Assembly (NCBI GenBank): GCA_029260795.1
Contig: JAJDCO010000088.1
Coordinates: forward strand, 1-43,723
Source of the DNA: Planctomycetota bacterium
GTDB lineage: Bacteria; Planctomycetota; OFTM77
Reading direction: 5' to 3'
Length of the DNA stretch: 43,723 nt
Each line of letters starts with the position of its first letter. Within the stretch, counting starts at the first letter, position 1. Both the position numbers and the translations under genes were made by a program. Shown piece after piece: positions 24,896 through 35,987 of this stretch. The notes below the pieces were generated by a model. It had not been told where the DNA came from. It saw only the letters and a program-made list of their open reading frames with translations, and did not search any database.

Positions 24896-26899
24896 TCAGT
24901 CCGTGTGAGGCCGGGCCTCCACCTCGACGCGCGCATCATTGAAGCAGGCACCGCCGCCCAGATCGGTGAGCGTATCGGGTGCCAAAGCGCTGGCCGTCTG
25001 CCCGTTCGCGGTGTGGCGTCGCCACAGACCCTTGGGAAGCACGACGACTCCGGATCGAACGTCCGAGGTCACCTCGAGCTGGCAGTGGACCTCACCTCGC
25101 CGGTTGAAGACGCGCACCGCGTCTCCCGAGCTCAGCCCGCGAGCCGTCGCATCGTCGTAATGCATCCGCAGTCGGGCCGGCGTCTCGATCAGCTCGGCGA
25201 GGCTGGAGCTGATCGAGTGAACCGTCGCCGGCGAGATCAGAGTCAGAGGCGCTTCGGGCTCGAGCTCCTGAAAGGCGTAGAGACCGGCCGGTGCCTCGGC
25301 GTCGAGCGCGGCCGGGCAAAGCTCGATGCGCCCACTGGGTGTCCGTGGAGACACGTCCACGAACTGCACCGGATCGAAGCCGCTTGCGGGGACCGCCAAG
25401 CCCTGCGCCGACAGCTCGCCTGCGACGCGGGACGCATCGGGCGCGCTCTCGATGATCGCGTTTCGGATCGCCATCGGGTCTTCCAGATCGCCCGGCTGGA
25501 AGACGCCGGTCCGACGGCACAGGTCGGCGAAGACTTCGACGTTGCTCCGCGCTTCCCCAACCGGAGCGATCACGGGCTCGGCGCTCCGCAAGGCCGGTAC
25601 GCCGTAGCCGGCCGCCAGCTCCGCGTGCTCGAGGAAGGTCGTCGCCGGCAGAACGACGTCGGCCTCACGGGCTGTGTCCGTCCAGACCTGATCGAACACG
25701 ACCGTGAAGAGATCGTCCCGACGGAGTCCCTGCATGACGCGATTGGAGTCGGGGAGCGTGACGGCGGGGTTGGCGTTGTAGACGAACAGGCATCGGATCG
25801 GCGGCTCTCCCTCGAGCAGCATTCGCCCCAGGTGGTTCATGTTCACGAGGCGCGTCGACGCCTCGGGCGCTCCGATGACACCCTCGCGAGAGAGCTTCCA
25901 CACGGCGCCGTTGCTCATGGTGTAGCCGCCGCCCCGACGACCAAAGTGACCGGCGACGGCCGGCAAGGCCATCACCGCGGCGGCGGCGGATCCCCCGTTG
26001 CGGTTGCGCTCCAGCCCCCAGCCGACTCGAATGACCGCGGGACGCATCGAGGCGTACTCCTCGGCCAAGGCTCGCACCGAATCTCCGTCGAGCCCCGTCA
26101 CCTCCGCGACCCGATCGAAGGGCCATTCGGACGCCCGCCCGCGCAGTGCTTCGACGCCTTCGGCGTGCTGCTCGAGGAAGGTCCAGTCGGCTCGACCGGT
26201 CTCGAACAAGTAATGGATCATCCCGAGAGCGAGAGCGACGTCGGTCCCGGGAAGGATCGGCAAGTGCCGATCGGCTCGTCTCGCCAGCGGCGTGCGCCTC
26301 GGATCGATGACCACCAAGCGGGCGCCCGCGAGCTGCGCCTCGCGAATCGGCGGAAGCAAGTGGATGCCCGAATGGGCTGGATTCGCCCCCCACACGACGA
26401 TCAATCGCGCTTGCCGGTAGTCCGCAAACGAGACGCCCGGCATCTTCCCGTACAGACCTTGGGCTGCCGATCCGGTGGGCGCGGCGCATACGGTTCGCGC
26501 GAGCCGGGATGCACCCAGCCGCCGAAACAGACGGGCGTCGACGGTATCCTGTGTCAGGAGCCCGTTGCTGCCGCCGTAGGAGAGCGGCAGGATCGCCTCG
26601 CCGCCGAATCGCTCCCGCACGCTCCCGAGCTCCTTGGCCACCCGCGAGAGCGCCTCGTCCCAGCTGACCTCTTGGAAACCGCCGGTGCCTTTGGGTCCCT
26701 CTCGAAACGCCGGTCGGAGGATGCGCTCGGGACCATGCACCCTCTGAGGGAAGCGCTGCACGTTGCCACAGATGTGGCCACCGGTCAGGGGATTGCGCTC
26801 GTCACCCGTGATGGCGTGCACGCGTCCGGCCTCCACGCTCACGGAGAGCGTGCAGGCATCGGGGCAATCGAGGGGACACGCGCTGGCTCGAGAATCCAT
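24896..26899 (-). CDS. Molybdopterin-dependent oxidoreductase
   Basis: A 667-residue enzyme of the DMSO-reductase/formate-dehydrogenase type. An N-terminal [4Fe-4S] site is formed by Cys8, Cys12, Cys16 (CPLDCPDAC) and Cys44 (GHICGN). There is no Tat signal, so it is cytoplasmic. The MGD-binding domains follow: LIVVWGANPAHSGIHL, LVVIDPRRTPLARRADRHLPILPGTDVALALGMI, and the C-terminal dinucleotide domain near VRVFNRRGEVHCQLEVTSDVRSGVVVLPKG. Cys138 in RTVCAAPTG is a possible molybdenum ligand. GGAGG lies 5 bases before the ATG. It starts 75 bases after the flavoprotein/iron-sulfur fusion gene, so the two are probably one redox unit. The substrate is not known; nitrate, formate or other anions are possible. 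Confidence 0.92.
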   Translation of the reverse strand: MDSRASACPLDCPDACTLSVSVEAGRVHAITGDERNPLTGGHICGNVQRFPQRVHGPERILRPAFREGPKGTGGFQEVSWDEALSRVAKELGSVRERFGGEAILPLSYGGSNGLLTQDTVDARLFRRLGASRLARTVCAAPTGSAAQGLYGKMPGVSFADYRQARLIVVWGANPAHSGIHLLPPIREAQLAGARLVVIDPRRTPLARRADRHLPILPGTDVALALGMIHYLFETGRADWTFLEQHAEGVEALRGRASEWPFDRVAEVTGLDGDSVRALAEEYASMRPAVIRVGWGLERNRNGGSAAAAVMALPAVAGHFGRRGGGYTMSNGAVWKLSREGVIGAPEASTRLVNMNHLGRMLLEGEPPIRCLFVYNANPAVTLPDSNRVMQGLRRDDLFTVVFDQVWTDTAREADVVLPATTFLEHAELAAGYGVPALRSAEPVIAPVGEARSNVEVFADLCRRTGVFQPGDLEDPMAIRNAIIESAPDASRVAGELSAQGLAVPASGFDPVQFVDVSPRTPSGRIELCPAALDAEAPAGLYAFQELEPEAPLTLISPATVHSISSSLAELIETPARLRMHYDDATARGLSSGDAVRVFNRRGEVHCQLEVTSDVRSGVVVLPKGLWRRHTANGQTASALAPDTLTDLGGGACFNDARVEVEARPHTD

Positions 26900-26974
26900 G
26901 ACAACCTCCGGTTGGTGACCGGGAATTGTCTCACGAGTCGGCGAGCAGAGACAGCGCGCCGGGCGAAGGAGATC

Positions 26975-29155
26975 TCAGCGCGAGCAGCCCGAGGACCGAC
27001 CCGACTCGATCAGCTCGGTCGCCTTGGGATCGCTCGTCTCGAACGACAAGACGTCCATGGGGCAGACATCGATGCAGATCCCACACTGAATGCAGGCCGT
27101 GTTCGAGTTGTCGAACGGCTGCTGGTTCTTCGCGAACGCCATCACGTCGACGCCGACCTGGCAGTACTTCGAGCACTCGGTGCAGGTGATGCACTTGTCG
27201 TCCGAGACGATCTTGAGCCGTCCGTACTTCTTCGAGAGGATCTGGTTGAAGGCCGCCAACGGGCACCAGAATCGGCACCAGACCTTGCCTCCGAAGAACG
27301 GATACAACGCAATCGGAATCACCGCCACCAGCCAGAAGTCGACGAGGTAGTTGTAGGTTCGCCACCAAACGTTGTTGCCGTCGGTGTGGTAGAGGCCCAC
27401 CACGACGACACCGATGATCGTGCTCGCGGCCAAGAGCAGAGCCCCTTGGAACTCCCAAGCTCGCGAGCGATCCCCCTTCGCTGCCAAATGTCGCCAGCGA
27501 TCGCCCAGCGTCTCCGCCAGACCACCGCAGCCGCAGATCCAGGTGCAGAAGCGCTTGCCGTGATTCCGAGCCAAGAGGGGGATCGCAACGAAGGTGCCGA
27601 GAAGCCCCGCGATCACGAAGAACGCCAACACCGCGGTCGGGTCCCGGTCGGGGTACCACCAAAAGAACGTGTTGAAGAACAGCGGGAAGGGCTGATACAG
27701 CCCCCACGCGCGCCAGGCGTACTCGACCGAGAGCGCCTGCACCGCGATCACGTTCACGATCAGGAAGAAGCCGATCTGGAAGCTGATCAACGAAGCGTAG
27801 CGCCAGGTTTGATGGCGCGGGTTCTTCGCCTTGCGGCGCCAACGGATCAGCGCCTCCCAACCGAAGACCAGCATCACCAGCGTGTACAGCCCGCTGTAGA
27901 GGAATCCTTGCTGGAAGCCGCGATCACCGTGGATGTCGGCGAGAGCTGACGCGTCGAACAGCCAGGCGAATGGAGAGAAGGCCACCCGAAAGATCGCGCC
28001 CAAGACCCGATCGTAGCTGTCGGGCGAGATCCAGCCTTGGAAGGGCCAAGCCGTGATGCCCTTCCCGTAGCCCTTCAGCGCGTAGAGCGAGTACACGAAC
28101 AAGAAGATCGAGATCAGGACCACCCACTTCTTGGGAGACCAAGCACCGGCGAGCCGAATGCCGACCTTCTTCAGGAACGCGAGCGGCAGCTCGGCGCCGA
28201 TCATCTCGAACAGCACGCTGTTCGGAAGACGCTCCTCGCGATCGCCCGCGAGCTTCACCACGACCTCACGCTCCTCGATGCGAGTGACGTGCGAACCGAG
28301 CTCGATGCGTAGCTGGCCCTCGCTCTCGAGCGCCCGCACCGCGTCGATGTTGCGCTTCTTCGGAAACGTGAACTCCTGATCGATCGCCGAAAGCGTGACC
28401 CGATTCGTGCCGCGTCGAGCGAGAGCGATCGCGGCCTCGCAGGCCACGTCGCCCCCGCCCACGATGAGCACGTCCTCATCGTCAAACTCGTCCGGGTCGA
28501 GCAAGCGATGGTGGATCTTCCCGGCTTGCTCTTTCTCTCCCGGGACCCCGAGCTTGCGGGGATTGCCCGCCTTTCCAAGACACAGGATCACGCGCCGAGC
28601 CCGATGCTCTCCCCGGTCGGTGACGACCGTGAAATCGCCCTGTGCGCCGCGGATGTCGACGACCTTCTCCTGCTCGCGCAGGTCGAGCTTCTCGTCCTCG
28701 ATCATCGCCCGCCACCGCTCGAGGAGCTCCTCCTTGCGGCACTCTTCGAACCAGACACGACTCGTCTGCTCGATGTCGTGCGGCTCGGCGAACAGCAGCT
28801 TGCCCTTGGTCATCGTGACGAAGGTGTTCGCGAACTTGTCCGCCTCGAGAGTGACCGCCTTCAACCCGAGGTCCTTCGCCGCCACCGTGGCCGCAAAGCC
28901 CGAGCTGCCGCTGCCGACGATGACGAGATCGAGCTTCTCGGAGTCGCCCGAACCTCGAGCCTTCAGCTCCGGGGAGAGGCGAATGACGAGGTCGTGTCCA
29001 GCATTCAACCCGAGCTTCACCAGGGGCGTCCCGGCGAGCTCTCCCACCGCGTACAACCCGGGCACGTTGGTCTCGCCGCGGTCGTTCACTTCCGGAAGCT
29101 TCGGGTACGAAGGCTCGATCTTCTTCGAAGCCGTCAGCTGCTGCCAAACACTCAT
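26975..29155 (-). CDS. Thioredoxin reductase-like flavoprotein fused to NapH/NosR-like Fe-S membrane protein
   Basis: A 726-residue fusion. Residues 1-60 resemble the C-terminal end of a pyridine-nucleotide disulfide oxidoreductase (NVPGLYAVGELAG). Next is a full thioredoxin-reductase-like domain with FAD motif GSGSSG (81-86) and NAD(P)H motif GGGDVA (233-238). No CxxC redox pair is seen, so it would be an electron carrier rather than a disulfide reductase. After residue ~340 come about six membrane helices and then NapH/NosR-type iron-sulfur sites: FCTWICGCGG, VWCRFWCPL, and two ferredoxin clusters (CITCTECSKYC and CIQCGICIDVC). It could move electrons from NAD(P)H through flavin and Fe-S clusters to a quinone or to the adjacent molybdoenzyme. 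A purine-rich AGAGGA precedes the ATG. Transcribed before the molybdoenzyme gene. Confidence 0.9.
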   Translation of the reverse strand: MSVWQQLTASKKIEPSYPKLPEVNDRGETNVPGLYAVGELAGTPLVKLGLNAGHDLVIRLSPELKARGSGDSEKLDLVIVGSGSSGFAATVAAKDLGLKAVTLEADKFANTFVTMTKGKLLFAEPHDIEQTSRVWFEECRKEELLERWRAMIEDEKLDLREQEKVVDIRGAQGDFTVVTDRGEHRARRVILCLGKAGNPRKLGVPGEKEQAGKIHHRLLDPDEFDDEDVLIVGGGDVACEAAIALARRGTNRVTLSAIDQEFTFPKKRNIDAVRALESEGQLRIELGSHVTRIEEREVVVKLAGDREERLPNSVLFEMIGAELPLAFLKKVGIRLAGAWSPKKWVVLISIFLFVYSLYALKGYGKGITAWPFQGWISPDSYDRVLGAIFRVAFSPFAWLFDASALADIHGDRGFQQGFLYSGLYTLVMLVFGWEALIRWRRKAKNPRHQTWRYASLISFQIGFFLIVNVIAVQALSVEYAWRAWGLYQPFPLFFNTFFWWYPDRDPTAVLAFFVIAGLLGTFVAIPLLARNHGKRFCTWICGCGGLAETLGDRWRHLAAKGDRSRAWEFQGALLLAASTIIGVVVVGLYHTDGNNVWWRTYNYLVDFWLVAVIPIALYPFFGGKVWCRFWCPLAAFNQILSKKYGRLKIVSDDKCITCTECSKYCQVGVDVMAFAKNQQPFDNSNTACIQCGICIDVCPMDVLSFETSDPKATELIESGRSSGCSR

Positions 29156-29421
29156 GGATCCTCTGCCTTCGCACTCCTGCCCCTCCGGCCCCGGGCCGTG
29201 CCTCGCGCGGCACGACCTCGCCCGACATCAATGCACACGCGACGCCGTGCATTCCTGGGCATCCGAATTCTGCGTCATCTGTGCGAGCCATGGCAACCCG
29301 GCCGTTTGATTCAGTCGCCGCACACGAGCGGTCGATGTCCGGACGAGACTCTGCCTCGGACGTCTCGTGGCGTCCGTCGATGCAGGCACCGGATGACGAT
29401 CGACAACGGAGGTTTCAGGGC

Positions 29422-31815
29422 GTGCGCAGATTCGGATGGTTGACGATCGCGTGGCTGTGGCTCGAGCTCGCCGCGCCGAGCTGGGCTCAGGAGGTCGAGA
29501 CTCCTCTCTACGGCTGGAACGACAGCTCCGTCGATGGGTGGACCTTGCCCCGCGGTCGCGGCTTCTCGACCACGCCGTCCCCGGTGCCCGAGGGTGCCGG
29601 ATGCCTCGAGATTGACGTGCCCGGCGTCTCTTGGGACCAAGGGGTCCGCCGGTGGGAGGCGGCCGCGCCGGCCGCGTTCTTTCGCGCTCGTCGCCTCCGA
29701 CTCGACGTTCATCTCGACGCGGCGTTCGCCGGAACGTGGTTCCAGTTGGTTCCTGTCTTCACCAGCGCCGTGGATGGTTGGTATCCGCTCGAAGCGCGCT
29801 CGATCACGATCCGAGGAGAGTGGCTGACGCTCGAGTGGAGCTACGATGCGGCACGGATCGATCCAGCCGGCTTTCAGCTCATCCTCGTGACCCAGAGCAA
29901 TGCGACGGGATCACTCTTCGTCGATCAGCTCCGAGTCGTCGAGCCCAGCCCTCGGGTCCTGGTGGACGAGATCGGGCACCGGGTCGAAGGCAAGAAGCAC
30001 GTTCTGTTCACGGCCCCGCCCGGCAAGAGCTTCACCATCCGACGTGCCAGCGATGACTCGATCGCGTTTCGCGTGCCACAAGACGGCGGGAGCCTCGTTC
30101 CCTGGCAAGGTGGCGCCGTCGACGATATCTCGGGCGACCGGATCTGGCATGGCGACTTCACACTTCTGGTCGAGTCGGGCAGCTACTACGTCGACTCGAA
30201 CCTGGGTCGCTCGGTGGTCTTCGACATCCGCGAGGATGTGTACGACGACTTGGCTCGACAGGCCGTGAAGTCCCTGTACTACGATCGGTGCGGAGTCTCC
30301 TCCGATCCCACGGCGGCCGGACCTTGGCAGCATGGCGCCTGCCACGTTGCAGCGAGCCAGGACCGCGAGGCTCGGATGTACGTCGGCGGGCAGATCGTCG
30401 ACAGCCCCCGCGACGTCTCGGGCGGCTGGCATCACGGCGGTGGTGACTACGGCAAGTACGTCACGCACCTCGGTGAGACCCTGTGGTTCTTGATGCGAGC
30501 CTACGAGAAGCACCCGGCGCTCTATTTCGATGGAAGCACGGGCATCCCCGAGAGCGGGAACGGCATCCCCGATCTTCTGGACGAGGTGGCGGTCGAGCTT
30601 CATTGGCTGCGCAAGATGCAGCGAGCCGACGGCAGCGTGCACCACAAGCTGAGTGCCCTCCGCTGGCTCGACTCGACCTCGCCGCCAGAGGCCTTCACGG
30701 GCGCACGCTATGTCACGGAGACCTCGACCCGTGCCACGGCCATCGCGGCCGGACTCTTCGCCCGAGGCGCCAAGCTCTTCTACCGCTTCGACTCCAGCTT
30801 CGCCTCGAAGCTGCAGTGGGACGCCGAGCGAGCCTGGGACTACCTCGAAAAGCATCCGTTGCAGATGCCGGCGGGCGGCTTCCGGAACACGGGCGAGATG
30901 ACGTCACCCGAGGGATCCGGCGGCGCCTTCGATGATCGCGTGGCGCGCATGTTCGCGGCGACACAGCTCTACCGGCTCTCCCGACACGGCAAGTATCGCA
31001 AGTACTTCGACGACAACTGGGACGTCTTCGGCGGCCCGACTCCGGTGGTCAAGGGGCACCCGGACGAGCACTTCCTGCTCACGCTCGCGATGATCGACTA
31101 CATCGATGCGCGGCGTGGCAACTCCCCGATGCTGCGCGACGTGAAAGCGGCGTTGCGTGCGAGCGCCGACGACATCCTCCTTCGCTCGGATGCGTATCGC
31201 TCTCCGATGGATCGGGACGATTACCGCTTCGCATCCAACCGCCTCAAGGTGCAATGGGCGACCGTGCTCCTCGAAGCGGCACGTCTCGAGCTTTCCACTT
31301 ACGTGGACCGGTACTGCGCGATGGCGGCCGGATACCTCCACTATCTGCATGGACGCAACCCCCTCGGGCAGGTGTATCTCACCAACGCCGAGCCCTGGGG
31401 CGCCGAGCATCCGGTCTTCGAGCCCTATCACTTCTGGTTTCCGGACGGAAACCCGCTCTACGACGGCGCGTCGTCCACCTACGGGCCACCGCCGATGATG
31501 ATGGTGAATGGCCCGAACGACTTCTACCACGGCACGCTCAGCCCACCACTCGGACAGCCGCCGAGCCGCGCCTACGTCGACACGAACACGACGACCGGCG
31601 AGTGGGTCGAGCGATCCTGGGAGTTCAACGAGCCCGCGATCGGTCGAACCGCGGCCTACGTCTATCTCGTCACCTGGTTCACCTGTCGAGATGGCAAGAA
31701 CCATCCTGGCGGTGGTGGCGATGACGTCCGAGCTCCGGAGTCGGAGAAGCCCGGACGTCGCTCGAAGACTCGCCCTCGAGTCAAGCCGCACCCGGATCCA
31801 CGCCGGAACCGCTGA
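29422..31815 (+). CDS. Secreted glycoside hydrolase family 9 (cellulase-type)
   Basis: A 797-residue exported enzyme. The GTG at 29422 is chosen because GGAGG ends 9 bases upstream and the product then starts with a signal peptide (VRRFGWLTIAWLWLELAAPSWAQ). Residues ~25-170 are a jelly-roll-like carbohydrate-binding segment. The CelD_N Ig-like domain follows (VLVDEIGHRVEGKKHVLFTAP). The (alpha/alpha)6 barrel includes GGWHHGGGDYGKYV, where GH9 enzymes usually read DAGD: Asp342 is kept and the first catalytic Asp is replaced by His/Gly with one extra residue. The barrel ends with YLHGRNPLGQVYLT and the general-acid region SWEFNEPAIGRTAAY (Glu737). A basic tail of ~30 residues ends the protein; no dockerin. 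Likely beta-glucan degradation, with uncertain activity. Confidence 0.9.
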   Translation: MRRFGWLTIAWLWLELAAPSWAQEVETPLYGWNDSSVDGWTLPRGRGFSTTPSPVPEGAGCLEIDVPGVSWDQGVRRWEAAAPAAFFRARRLRLDVHLDAAFAGTWFQLVPVFTSAVDGWYPLEARSITIRGEWLTLEWSYDAARIDPAGFQLILVTQSNATGSLFVDQLRVVEPSPRVLVDEIGHRVEGKKHVLFTAPPGKSFTIRRASDDSIAFRVPQDGGSLVPWQGGAVDDISGDRIWHGDFTLLVESGSYYVDSNLGRSVVFDIREDVYDDLARQAVKSLYYDRCGVSSDPTAAGPWQHGACHVAASQDREARMYVGGQIVDSPRDVSGGWHHGGGDYGKYVTHLGETLWFLMRAYEKHPALYFDGSTGIPESGNGIPDLLDEVAVELHWLRKMQRADGSVHHKLSALRWLDSTSPPEAFTGARYVTETSTRATAIAAGLFARGAKLFYRFDSSFASKLQWDAERAWDYLEKHPLQMPAGGFRNTGEMTSPEGSGGAFDDRVARMFAATQLYRLSRHGKYRKYFDDNWDVFGGPTPVVKGHPDEHFLLTLAMIDYIDARRGNSPMLRDVKAALRASADDILLRSDAYRSPMDRDDYRFASNRLKVQWATVLLEAARLELSTYVDRYCAMAAGYLHYLHGRNPLGQVYLTNAEPWGAEHPVFEPYHFWFPDGNPLYDGASSTYGPPPMMMVNGPNDFYHGTLSPPLGQPPSRAYVDTNTTTGEWVERSWEFNEPAIGRTAAYVYLVTWFTCRDGKNHPGGGGDDVRAPESEKPGRRSKTRPRVKPHPDPRRNR

Positions 31816-31837
31816 CTCCGAAGGCGCCAGGAAAAGA

Positions 31838-31870
31838 GCACCCCTCCGACACACAGTACCGGAGGGGTGC
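31838..31870. terminator. Hairpin between convergent GH9 and clpB genes
   Basis: A perfect 11-base inverted repeat (GCACCCCTCCG at 31838-31848, complement at 31860-31870) with an 11-base loop. It sits 22 bases after the GH9 stop and 33 bases before the clpB stop on the other strand, so it probably serves both. No T-tract is present. Confidence 0.75.
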
Positions 31871-31903
31871 ACGAGGCTAGGAAGGTGTTCTTGGGCGGAG
31901 GGT

Positions 31904-34561
<2,658 letters not shown>

Positions 34562-34641
34562 GCTCCGTTTCCTTCCACTCGATCCAGCCTCGTCTCGCAC
34601 GATCGTGCGAGCCTACGTTGTTTCATGACTTCAAATACGGG

Positions 34642-35616
34642 TTAGCTCACGCGATCCGGAGGGAGGCTCGAAGCGTCGTCGCGCAGAGCCTCGTAGTGCT
34701 CTCGCTCTCGCGCCGACAGCTCCTTCGGAACCCAAACCTCCAGCACCACGATCAGGTCGCCAGCCGGCTTCGATCTCCTCGCCAAGCCTTGGCCCCGCAG
34801 CCGCAGCTTTTGGCCACTACTGACTCCCGCCGGGACCTTGAGATCGGCCTGACCGCTCAACGTCGGCACCTTCACGATCGCTCCCAAAGCCGCCTCCCAA
34901 GGCGCTAGCCGCAGTCGCGTCTCGAGGTCGTGCCCGCGCACCTGGAACCGCGGATCCGGTGACAGATGGACGACCAGCCAGAGATCACCCGCCGTGCCGT
35001 TGCCCATTCCAGGGCCCCCTTGACCGGCGAGGCGGATCCGGGTCCCTTCGCGAACGCCCTGGGGAATCGTGACGTTGTACCGCTGATGGCTGAGAGGACG
35101 GCCGTCTGGCCCGGTGCTCCCCAGCTCGATCGACTTCTGAGCGCCCCGATGTGCTTCATCCAGCGTCACTTCGATCTGGGCCTCATGATCCTCGCCCGGC
35201 ATCGACCATTCCGGCGCCTCCGAGCCAAAGCTCGCTCCGGTGAATTGAGAGCCCGCTCCGAAGAATGCCTCGAAGAAGTCGCTGAAGCCGCTGCCACCTC
35301 CCTCGAAGGCCTGCGAGAAACGGGGGTCCCGCTCGCGTGCCCTCCGGCCTCGATCACCCGCCTGGCGTTCGAAGTCCTCCGGTGAGATCCGGTCCCAATT
35401 CTCACCGAGCTCGTCGTACCGGCGACGCTTGTCAGGGTCCTTCAGAACCTCATAGGCCTCGGTGATGGACTTGAAGCGCTCCTCGGCACTCGCCTCCTTG
35501 TTGACGTCGGGATGGTACTTCCGCGCCAGCTTTCGGTAGGCCGATTGAACCACTTTGGGTTTCGCGTCCCGCGCGACTCCGAGGCGCTCATAGTAGTCTT
35601 GGAACTCGATCTTCAC
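34642..35616 (-). CDS. DnaJ-like co-chaperone, CbpA type
   Basis: A 324-residue J-protein. The GTG at 35616 is chosen because AGGAGG lies 11 bases upstream and the J-domain starts at once (KIEFQDYYERLGVARDAKP). The HPD motif is at 35-37 (KYHPDVNK). A Gly/Phe-rich stretch (RFSQAFEGGGSGFSDFFEAFFG) follows, then two DnaJ C-terminal beta domains (ITLDEAHRG type region EVTLDEAHRGAQKSIELG; RIRLAGQGGPG; LDLRLAPWEAALGAIVKVPTL type region). There are no Cys-rich zinc repeats, so it is CbpA-like rather than a true DnaJ. It stimulates DnaK, and the downstream clpB fits a shared role in protein rescue. Confidence 0.95.
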   Translation of the reverse strand: MKIEFQDYYERLGVARDAKPKVVQSAYRKLARKYHPDVNKEASAEERFKSITEAYEVLKDPDKRRRYDELGENWDRISPEDFERQAGDRGRRARERDPRFSQAFEGGGSGFSDFFEAFFGAGSQFTGASFGSEAPEWSMPGEDHEAQIEVTLDEAHRGAQKSIELGSTGPDGRPLSHQRYNVTIPQGVREGTRIRLAGQGGPGMGNGTAGDLWLVVHLSPDPRFQVRGHDLETRLRLAPWEAALGAIVKVPTLSGQADLKVPAGVSSGQKLRLRGQGLARRSKPAGDLIVVLEVWVPKELSAREREHYEALRDDASSLPPDRVS

Positions 35617-35922
35617 CGCGCTCGCACCCTCCTGCTCCTGCTCGACACTCGCCGATTCGAGCGACGCGTTGATATGGAAAGCGCATAGCGTGCCAGCTTT
35701 GCACACTGGACAGATGATCAACCACAAAAGCCTGAATCTAAAACATTTATGCTTTGGCGGCGATTCGAGAAGATTGCTCCGACAGGAGCGGCAAGCGCCA
35801 AAACGGCAGACTCTCTCGAGCCCGCCTCGCCCGGCGCCCTGCCACATCTGCAGGCTCAGCACCCCTCTTCTCTACTCCGTCAAGCAAACCGCCCATCGAC
35901 TCGGACGACGTGACAAGAATGG
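35617..35922. promoter_or_regulatory. Upstream region of the dnaJ-like/clpB operon
   Basis: No gene seen. It contains an AT-rich stretch at about 35700-35760, with a -10-like TAGATT on the minus strand (35735-35740), about 120 bases before the start. No good -35, CIRCE or other heat-shock operator was recognised, so the promoter assignment is tentative. Confidence 0.35.
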
Positions 35923-35964
35923 GAGCACGGCAGCTCCCGCCGTTTGGCAGGGACTGCCGTGCTC
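35923..35964. terminator. Large hairpin after the SprA-related gene
   Basis: GAGCACGGCAG at 35923-35933 pairs with its complement at 35954-35964. The stem continues inward with three mismatches to GCC/GGC around a GTTT loop, about 19 paired positions in all. It lies 24 bases downstream of the SprA-related gene stop (minus strand). The run after it is weakly T-rich (ATTCTTG). Confidence 0.7.
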
Positions 35965-35987
35965 GATCCGAGTTGGCTCTCTCGGGG

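Noticed and set aside
24905..27949. Very long open frame on the plus strand, over 1000 codons
   Set aside because: It runs antisense to the molybdoenzyme and flavoprotein genes, has no recognisable domain, and reflects the GC-rich codon pattern of the real genes.
35617..35987. CIRCE heat-shock operator upstream of the dnaJ-like/clpB operon
   Set aside because: The expected TTAGCACTC-N9-GAGTGCTAA was looked for and not found.
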